This document shows, one piece after another, positions 1 through 6,055 of a stretch of DNA of 6,055 nt. The notes beneath the pieces were generated by a model. That model was not told where the DNA came from, searched no databases, and saw only the letters and a list, made by a program, of their open reading frames with translations. The DNA comes from Acidobacteriota bacterium (GTDB lineage Bacteria; Acidobacteriota; UBA6911; RPQK01; JADFOI01). Numbering within the stretch: the stretch's first letter is position 1; every line of letters starts with the position of its first letter. The stretch spans positions 1 to 6,055 of the forward strand of contig JACZQQ010000163.1 of NCBI GenBank assembly GCA_022545645.1, given 5' to 3'. A program made the position numbers and the translations under genes.

Positions 1-19
1 ATCTAGGCTCGATTTTCAT
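1..19 (-). CDS. Possible start of a downstream minus-strand gene (partial)
   Basis: An ATG lies at 19-17 on the minus strand, 15 nt after the pseudopilin stop, and six codons (MKIEPR) stay open to the window edge. An AAGG sits only 2 nt before the ATG, which is too close for a good ribosome binding site. The tight spacing would suit a following gene of a pilin or secretion operon, but six codons cannot identify a protein and this may be chance. Confidence 0.2.
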
Positions 20-34
20 GGCCTTGGAAGCTGC

Positions 35-745
35 TTAATATTGTGAGCCCAGACCCACGTATGCCCCATCATTGGCGCGTACGATGTCGTCCTTACTGGC
101 ACTGGCTGTGAGGGCTGTGGAAGTGACTCCGTCTTTGCCCATGCTGTACAGGTCATAGGTCGAGTTCAGGGGAACCTGAAACTTGTCCTTTTTCTTTGGC
201 CCTTGTCCCTGGACGTTGTCGAAGTTGAGATATTGATAAGGGTTGCCCCAGGGATCGAGAAGATCGGTAATTCCCACATCCTGAAGAACGTCGGGCAGCT
301 GTCCCAGCTGGACTTCATAGCGGGTAATTTCGGTTTGCAGCGTTCGAATGTCTCCGATGGCCCGGCCCACGTAGGCGCTCTGCAAGGCATCTGCAAAGGC
401 CGGGATCCCCATGGCGGCAAGGGTGATCATGATGGCCATGACGATCAGGATTTCCAGCAGAGTAAATGCGCGGTTGTCGCCGAATCCGCGGCGGCCGGGA
501 ACAGAACACAGATGCCCCTCTGACCTCAGAAAAGTGGCCAGCGGACCCTCATTCAGATGGATGGGCTTGAATCGAAAATAAACAGTCAGGATGACTGGCT
601 CCCTTTGAACTTCGTCCCTGCAAGCAGCAAAATGAGTGCACACCTCATTGAGAAACACGACTACAAAAGTCCCATAGCAGCAAATACGATGCCACTCATC
701 CGGTTGCTGTCCCGATGAAAAAACGTAAGTATGGTAACTACTCAT
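35..745 (-). CDS. Prepilin-type / GspG-like pseudopilin
   Basis: This is a type IV pilin-like subunit of the type II secretion or related pilus machinery, expected to be cleaved and N-methylated by prepilin peptidase and assembled in the inner membrane. The cleavage motif RA/FTLLEI places phenylalanine +1 at open-frame residue 94 (bases 466-464) and Glu at +5, followed by a hydrophobic helix of about 20 residues. The -1 residue is Ala rather than the usual Gly. The mature part is about 143 residues. Its C-terminal half carries DPWGNPYQY and YDLYSMGKDG followed by a DDI motif, which resembles the GspG major pseudopilin core and its calcium-binding loop. The given start is the longest frame. 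It implies a 93-residue, Cys-rich leader unlike any prepilin leader, and the ATG at 745 has no Shine-Dalgarno. In-frame GTGs occur at 658 and 643; a CTG at 511 would give a normal 15-residue leader. The family is secure; the start is not. Confidence 0.85.
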   Translation of the reverse strand: MSSYHTYVFSSGQQPDEWHRICCYGTFVVVFLNEVCTHFAACRDEVQREPVILTVYFRFKPIHLNEGPLATFLRSEGHLCSVPGRRGFGDNRAFTLLEILIVMAIMITLAAMGIPAFADALQSAYVGRAIGDIRTLQTEITRYEVQLGQLPDVLQDVGITDLLDPWGNPYQYLNFDNVQGQGPKKKDKFQVPLNSTYDLYSMGKDGVTSTALTASASKDDIVRANDGAYVGLGSQY

Positions 746-816
746 TGAATCAAATAATTATGGCCATTTCCAGAGAGAAGATCCGGAGAGATAGAATTCT
801 CGTACTTCTCCCAGGC

Positions 817-832
817 GTCCACTTCAGTGGAC
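817..832. repeat. Short inverted repeat (hairpin)
   Basis: GTCCACT and AGTGGAC are perfect 7-nt arms separated by TC, or 6 bp around a TTCA loop. It lies between divergent genes. It is followed on the plus strand by an A/T-rich stretch without a proper T tract, so it does not look like a terminator. It could be an operator or chance. Confidence 0.35.
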
Positions 833-895
833 ACATTATTTCCCCGGTTTACACAGGACTCTGACTCTTGGGATATAAGCTTCGTCACATCAATC

Positions 896-907
896 AGTTA
901 TATAACT
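896..907. repeat. 12-bp perfect palindrome AGTTATATAACT
   Basis: A perfectly self-complementary A/T-rich 12-mer lies 64 nt before the permease start. It contains TATAAC (901-906), which resembles a -10 element on either strand, but no matching -35 is seen at 16-18 nt. It could be an operator or promoter core; there is no second copy in the window. Confidence 0.3.
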
Positions 908-971
908 CTAGTCGGATCCAAGGGGTGTCACCGGTGGTTGCGATCCGCCTCATCGAATCAACGAGAAAACC

Positions 972-2744
972 ATGCCTGAAATCGGGTTGACGCTGGGGCT
1001 GTTATTGGTTGCCCTCCTTCTGTTTGTGACCGAATGGATTCGATACGATGTGGTCGCACTCCTGGTCCTGGTTTCCCTGAATCTAAGCGGCATTCTGACC
1101 CTGGAGGAAACCTTCTCCGGCTTCAGTAATCCCGCCGTCATCACCGTAGCCGCCGTCTTGGTCATGAGCCAGGCGGTGCAAAACTCGGGTGTGGTCCAGA
1201 TCGTAGGCGTGAAGATGATTGAGTGGGGCAAGACCCCGGTGCGCCTGACCTTGATCATTATGCTGGCCGTGGGCGCCATCTCCGGGTTCATCAACGACAT
1301 CGGGACGGCCGCCTTGTTCCTGCCCCTGGTCATGATGGTGGCTCGCAGGATGGATCTCCCTCCCTCCAAGCTCCTGATCCCCCTTTCCTATGGCTGTCTG
1401 CTGGGGGGAACCTTAACCCTGATCGGGACCCCGCCCAATATCCTGGTGTCCTTGATCATGGCAGAGCGCGGGATTGAGCCCTTTAAAATGTTCGATTTTA
1501 CTCCCATCGGGATCATCATCGTTATAGCCGGTATTCTCTATATGACATTCCTGGGCCAGCGGCTGCTGCCCCGGCGCCGGGGAGAGTCCAGCCTGATGGA
1601 TCGGTTCAAGATTCAAGACTACCTGACCGAACTGGTGATCACCCCCAAGTCGCCCCTGGCCGGGAAGCGTCTGGATGAGATCGATGTAGGGCCAGAGATT
1701 GACTTGAACATCCTGGGGATTATTCGCGACAAGAAGAAGGTGCTGATCCCCCTGGCCCAGGAGCAGCTGAAAGAGGGTGACCTCCTGCTGGTGGAGGTAC
1801 ACCCACAGGACCTGGCCAGGCTGAGCAGCCAGGCGGGGTTGGAGATTGTGCCCGACGTGGAGCCGGGCGAAGCGGACATCAGTTCCGAAGACATTGAAGT
1901 GGTGGAAGCCGCGGTCATGCCTGATTCCCGCCTGGTAGGGAGAAGCCTGAGGCAAATACAATTCCGGCGCCGCTATGAGTTGACGGTGATGGCCATCTCG
2001 CGTCAGGGAGAACCCGTGCTCAAGCGACTCGGCCAGGTCCGACTTCGAGAGGGTGACGTCCTGCTCATCCAGGGAAATCGCCAGAGAATCGATACGACCT
2101 TACCGGAAGTCGGCTGCCTCCCCCTGGCCGATCGGGAGATTTCCCTGAAAGCGGCCGTCCATCCCTTCCGGGTACTGGGGATCTTTCTGGGAGCGATCCT
2201 GCTGGCCTCCACCGGGCACCTGCACGTCTCCATGGCCTTCACCCTGGGAGCTTTTCTCATGGTCCTCACCCGATGTATGACGGCCCGGGAACTTTATACC
2301 GCCATCGAGTGGCCGATCATCATCCTGATGGCGGGAATGATCCCCCTGGGAACGGCCATGGTGAATACGGGCACCGCCACCTGGGTGGCCAACTCATTGA
2401 TCGAACTCATCGGCAGCACCAACCCCTACCTCATCCTGGGGTTGCTCTACCTGCTCATCAGCGCTCTTACCAGCGTCCTGAACAATCCCACCGTAACCGT
2501 GGTGATGGCTCCCATCGCCATCGATCTGGCAGCCAACCTGGGGCTGAGTCCCCTTCCCTTCTTGATGCTGACCGCGGTGGCAGCCTCTTGTGCCTTCCTC
2601 TCACCGGTCGCTCACAAAGCCAACATCCTGGTGTGGGGCCCGGGCGGATACAAATTCACCGACTACACTCGGGTGGGACTCCCTTTGACCCTGCTCATCG
2701 GCTTGATCTGCGTCCTGGTGATCCCCATGCTCTGGCCCTTCTGA
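972..2744 (+). CDS. SLC13/DASS-type permease with two RCK_C (TrkA-C) domains
   Basis: This is a 590-residue inner-membrane transporter of the divalent anion:Na+ symporter/ArsB-NhaD-like fold. Relatives take up sulfate, dicarboxylates or other anions; the substrate here cannot be read from the sequence. Hydrophobic segments run at about 5-21, 25-42, 53-72, 93-120, 134-162 and 176-198, then again from about 400 to 588, giving the two inverted halves. Family signatures are SNPAV (52-56), ND-GTAA (108-114) and IGTPPN (151-156) in the first half, with LNNPT (503-507) and SPVAHKANILV (544-554) in the second. Between the halves, a soluble stretch (about 200-390) contains two tandem TrkA-C domains, each ending in a KEGD/REGD-LL-V/I motif (267-273 and 359-365); such domains usually sense a ligand. 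The ATG start has only a weak GAGA four nt or more upstream. The gene is intact, and 61 nt separate it from infA on the same strand. Confidence 0.93.
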   Translation: MPEIGLTLGLLLVALLLFVTEWIRYDVVALLVLVSLNLSGILTLEETFSGFSNPAVITVAAVLVMSQAVQNSGVVQIVGVKMIEWGKTPVRLTLIIMLAVGAISGFINDIGTAALFLPLVMMVARRMDLPPSKLLIPLSYGCLLGGTLTLIGTPPNILVSLIMAERGIEPFKMFDFTPIGIIIVIAGILYMTFLGQRLLPRRRGESSLMDRFKIQDYLTELVITPKSPLAGKRLDEIDVGPEIDLNILGIIRDKKKVLIPLAQEQLKEGDLLLVEVHPQDLARLSSQAGLEIVPDVEPGEADISSEDIEVVEAAVMPDSRLVGRSLRQIQFRRRYELTVMAISRQGEPVLKRLGQVRLREGDVLLIQGNRQRIDTTLPEVGCLPLADREISLKAAVHPFRVLGIFLGAILLASTGHLHVSMAFTLGAFLMVLTRCMTARELYTAIEWPIIILMAGMIPLGTAMVNTGTATWVANSLIELIGSTNPYLILGLLYLLISALTSVLNNPTVTVVMAPIAIDLAANLGLSPLPFLMLTAVAASCAFLSPVAHKANILVWGPGGYKFTDYTRVGLPLTLLIGLICVLVIPMLWPF

Positions 2745-2805
2745 ATGGATATCGGTAAAGATTCTCTTGCTCCTGGAGCATTACCTCTCTAGACTGTGAA
2801 CCCAT

Positions 2806-3111
2806 ATGGCGCGAAGACCTGTCAGGCGAAGATGGCCGAGGAAAAAAAAGAAGAAGCGAAATAAAAACGCCGTCACCACCGAGACGACTGAGCGCAAGCC
2901 GACGGATGCCCTGGAAATGTCAGGGACGGTCATCGAGCCGCTGCCCAATACCCAGTTCCGGGTGGAACTGGAAAATGGGAGTATCGTTCTGGCCTACATT
3001 TCCGGGAAAATGCGCCGCTATCGAATCCGAATCCTCAGGGGGGACAAGGTCATCGTCGAACTCTCCCCTTATGACTTGACCCGAGGGCGTCTGGTATACC
3101 GCTTCAAATAG
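2806..3111 (+). CDS. infA: Translation initiation factor IF-1
   Basis: IF-1 binds the 30S A site with IF-2 and IF-3 during initiation. Residues 38-101 form the S1/OB fold and match the family almost end to end: [35 protein letters not shown], and the terminal [18 protein letters not shown]. The usual His in LAHISGKMR is Tyr here (LAYISGKMR). The family norm is about 72 residues; this frame adds about 30 residues of mostly Arg and Lys at the N-terminus. That extension uses CGA, AGA and AGG heavily, and no Shine-Dalgarno precedes the ATG at 2806. A second ATG at 2832, with AGG five nt upstream, reads [10 protein letters not shown] and then stops; it would join the IF-1 frame if one A were lost from the A8 run at 2842-2849. 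The ATG at 2917 would leave only 64 residues. The product is certain; the N-terminus is doubtful. No ribosomal protein genes flank it, so it could be a standalone or second infA copy. Confidence 0.93.
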   Translation: MARRPVRRRWPRKKKKKRNKNAVTTETTERKPTDALEMSGTVIEPLPNTQFRVELENGSIVLAYISGKMRRYRIRILRGDKVIVELSPYDLTRGRLVYRFK

Positions 3112-3121
3112 GCAGTACCCC

Positions 3122-3151
3122 TTGAAGAGCCTGAAATCCAAGGACTATAAT
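3122..3151 (+). promoter_or_regulatory. Putative sigma70-type promoter of thiC
   Basis: TTGAAG (3122-3127) and a consensus TATAAT (3146-3151) are separated by 18 nt, in the 61-nt gap between infA and thiC. Transcription would start near 3158, leaving a leader of only about 15 nt that contains the Shine-Dalgarno. This would leave no room for a riboswitch in transcripts from this promoter. Read-through from infA is also possible because no terminator is visible between the genes. Confidence 0.5.
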
Positions 3152-3160
3152 GCCCAGTAA

Positions 3161-5050
<1,890 letters not shown>

Positions 5051-5089
5051 CCCGGATTATGCATAGGTTCTTGTCACGAAGCGACGTAG

Positions 5090-5110
5090 GGGCGAGCCGG
5101 TGGCTCGCCC
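5090..5110 (+). repeat. REP hairpin, left unit
   Basis: GGGCGAGCC (5090-5098) pairs perfectly with GGCTCGCCC (5102-5110) around a GGT loop, directly after the GTAG head at 5086-5089. It starts 36 nt after the thiC stop. Confidence 0.8.
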
Positions 5111-5171
5111 GAACAGTTAGGTTGGCAAAACCGAAGCCACATTGGTAAAGAATGTGCCGCTCGTTCGGTTC

Positions 5172-5192
5172 GGGTCAGCCACCGGCTGACCC
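5172..5192 (-). repeat. REP hairpin, right unit
   Basis: GGGTCAGCC (5172-5180) pairs perfectly with GGCTGACCC (5184-5192) around ACC, with the CTAC head at 5193-5196. Relative to the left unit, two stem pairs are replaced by two other Watson-Crick pairs, so the structure is kept while the sequence changes. Confidence 0.8.
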
Positions 5193-5221
5193 CTACGGGT
5201 ACGCTTGCAGGTCGCACGAAC

Positions 5222-5238
5222 GCGCGCTTGCGCGCTAC
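5222..5238 (-). repeat. Third GTAG-headed hairpin overlapping the yqaA stop
   Basis: On the minus strand GTAG (5238-5235) is followed by GCGCGC-AA-GCGCGC, or equivalently 5 bp around a CAAG loop, at 5235-5222. The TAG of the GTAG head is the stop codon of the YqaA gene. It has the same orientation as the right REP unit 26 nt away but a different stem sequence. It may be a diverged REP or a simple terminator hairpin lacking a T tract. Confidence 0.5.
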
Positions 5239-5855
5239 AACACGTATTTCACGATGAAGAATCCACCCACCAGAAGAATAGAAAAAAGGATGACCAGAAG
5301 GTTAAAGTATCGATCCACAAAGTTCCGTATGCTCGGCCCGAACCGCCAGATCAATCCGCCCAACAGAAAGAACCGTGCCCCACGACTCAACAGGACAACG
5401 ATGGTGAAGGTGATGAGATTGATCTTGAAAACACCTGCTGTAATAGTAAAGATCTTGAACGGGATGGGTGTAAAGCCGGCCAAGGCGATGGCAACAACAT
5501 CCCACTGTTGGTACAAAGCCTGTACACGTTCATATTGTTCCCCGGCCGAGTAGAAAGCGACGATCCGCTGCCCGATCACTTCATAGAACTCCAGGCCCAG
5601 AAAGTAGCCAAGCAGTGCCCCCAGAGATGATCCCACGGTGCATAGGGCGGCGAACCGCAGGGCCCGTCGGGGATTTCCTATGGCAAGAGGGATCAGAAGA
5701 ACGTCCGGTGGGATAGGAAAGAAGGAAGACTCGGCAAACGCAATCACAAACAGTGTGCGTACGGCGTTCGGCCGTTCAGATAAGCCGACCACCCAGTCAT
5801 ATAAACTCCTCACCCAGGTGAACGGGTTCAAAGAACGAACTGATACTTCATCCAC
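5235..5855 (-). CDS. YqaA-type DedA/VTT-domain membrane protein
   Basis: This is a 206-residue integral inner-membrane protein of the DedA (SNARE-associated/VTT) superfamily, YqaA branch. Some DedA proteins move undecaprenyl phosphate or phospholipids across the membrane; the role of the YqaA branch is not settled, so no substrate is assigned. Signatures in order are FAESSFFPIPPDVLLIPL (40-57), GSSLGALLGYFLG (75-87), AGFTPIPFKIFTITAG (126-141) with the paired Pro-Ile-Pro re-entrant element, and SRGARFFLLGGLIWRFG (157-173). A final hydrophobic helix spans about 185-204. The start is GTG at 5855, overlapping the end of surE by 8 nt; GAGGAG lies at 5876-5871, 15 nt upstream, a little far, so translational coupling to surE is likely. 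Later in-frame starts (TTG at 5831, GTG at 5813) would not cut the conserved core. The stop codon lies in a REP-like hairpin. Confidence 0.92.
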   Translation of the reverse strand: MDEVSVRSLNPFTWVRSLYDWVVGLSERPNAVRTLFVIAFAESSFFPIPPDVLLIPLAIGNPRRALRFAALCTVGSSLGALLGYFLGLEFYEVIGQRIVAFYSAGEQYERVQALYQQWDVVAIALAGFTPIPFKIFTITAGVFKINLITFTIVVLLSRGARFFLLGGLIWRFGPSIRNFVDRYFNLLVILFSILLVGGFFIVKYVL

Positions 5856-6055
5856 GGTTCAGACAGCTCTCTCCTCTGTGCCTTTTGTAGCTGGCCAATG
5901 AGCCGTAGTCCGTTTGATCTCGCTGTAAGGGTGTGACCGACACTTCTCCCTCCCGAATCGCCTCATAATCCGTGTCTGCTTCAACCATCCACTCACTTTC
6001 ATTCCGAGCGATCCAGTAATAGCTCCTGCCGCGCGGATCTCTCTTCTCTTCTATC
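5848..6055 (-). CDS. surE: 5'/3'-nucleotidase SurE, C-terminal part (5' end outside window)
   Basis: SurE is a metal-dependent nucleotidase that removes phosphate from nucleoside monophosphates and short polyphosphates. Only the last 68 residues are present, in a frame entering at base 6054. They include DPRGRSYYWIA, then DTDYEAIREGEVSVTPLQRD and DQTDYGSL, the typical SurE C-terminus (family form DPRGRPYYWIG ... GTDYEAI-EGYVSVTPL). The catalytic N-terminal half is off the edge and cannot be checked. After the conserved core comes a tail of about 15 residues rich in Lys, Arg and Gly. The TGA at 5850-5848 overlaps the GTG start of the YqaA gene, so the two are cotranscribed. Confidence 0.9.
   Translation of the reverse strand, partial: IEEKRDPRGRSYYWIARNESEWMVEADTDYEAIREGEVSVTPLQRDQTDYGSLASYKRHRGESCLNRG

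Larger units (their letters stand above)
746..971. other. Divergent intergenic region, pseudopilin / SLC13 permease
   Basis: No gene is visible here. If the pseudopilin really starts near 511, the non-coding span extends from about 512 to 971. It holds two small palindromes (listed separately) and an EcoRI-type 8-bp palindrome at 793-800. A weak plus-strand promoter candidate is TTTACA at 848-853 with TATAAG at 874-879, but the 20-nt spacer is too long to trust. CGGATC (913-918) and GATCCG (942-947) could pair across 23 nt in the permease leader. Both flanking genes must be transcribed from here, but I cannot assign their promoters. Confidence 0.5.
5086..5196. repeat. REPIN-like element: two inverted GTAG-headed REP hairpins
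   Basis: This 111-bp element fills most of the gap between the convergent genes thiC and yqaA. It begins with GTAG (5086-5089) and ends with CTAC (5193-5196), each flanking a perfect 9-bp hairpin. The 30-nt left unit (5085-5114) and the reverse complement of the right unit (5168-5197) match at 26 of 30 positions. All four differences fall in the stems and are paired. The 53-nt spacer holds a further small hairpin (CACATT 5138-5143, AATGTG 5151-5156). GTAG plus hairpin in head-out inverted pairs is the known form of REPINs moved by RAYT (Y1 transposases); no transposase is present here. It may also act as a bidirectional terminator, although T tracts are missing. Confidence 0.75.

Noticed and set aside
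848..879. TTTACA ... TATAAG as the permease promoter
   Set aside because: The 20-nt spacer is outside the normal range, so it is mentioned only as a weak candidate in the intergenic entry.
1413..1961. 182-residue minus-strand open frame opposite the permease RCK region
   Set aside because: It is Gln/His-rich shadow translation with no ribosome site or known motif.
2769..2779. GCTCCTGGAGC palindrome after the permease as a terminator
   Set aside because: A single central base cannot form a loop of useful size, and no T tract follows.
5152..5630. Plus-strand open frames opposite the YqaA gene and through the REP region
   Set aside because: The minus strand encodes a clear YqaA/DedA protein; the plus frames are low-complexity and start in the repeat region.

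Overview
The window looks like a chromosomal segment of a Gram-negative, GC-moderate environmental bacterium. The evidence is a GspG-like pseudopilin, an SLC13 permease with inserted RCK/TrkA-C domains, a long-form bacterial ThiC, a YqaA/DedA protein coupled to SurE, and REP-type intergenic palindromes. An Acidobacteriota-like or deltaproteobacterial-grade lineage would fit, but nothing here fixes the phylum. I see no phage genes, transposase, CRISPR array, tRNA or rRNA.

Layout: (1) bases 35-745, minus strand: a prepilin/pseudopilin-type protein with an implausibly long open N-terminus; about 15 nt downstream, at the window edge, there may be the first codons of another minus-strand gene. (2) 746-971: a divergent intergenic region with small palindromes. 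(3) 972-3111, plus strand: an SLC13-type anion permease, then infA (IF-1) with an odd basic N-terminal extension. (4) 3173-5050, plus strand: thiC, with a good Shine-Dalgarno and its own sigma70-like promoter, and no visible TPP riboswitch. (5) 5051-5234: the convergent intergenic region, filled by a REPIN-like pair of GTAG-headed hairpins in inverted orientation, with a third hairpin touching the stop of the next gene. (6) 5235-6055, minus strand: a YqaA-type DedA membrane protein whose GTG start overlaps the end of surE; surE runs off the right edge.

The genes are mostly housekeeping: translation initiation, thiamin pyrimidine synthesis, nucleotide hydrolysis, membrane transport and secretion/pilin assembly. 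Neighbouring genes do not form one shared pathway. The only tight coupling is surE with the YqaA gene (8-nt overlap).

The most interesting points are the REPIN-like element with compensatory stem changes, the GTAG hairpin that contains a stop codon, and two genes (infA and the pseudopilin) whose best start signals lie out of frame with the conserved domain. The last point suggests either slippage or single-base sequence errors. I found no convincing new multi-gene system.
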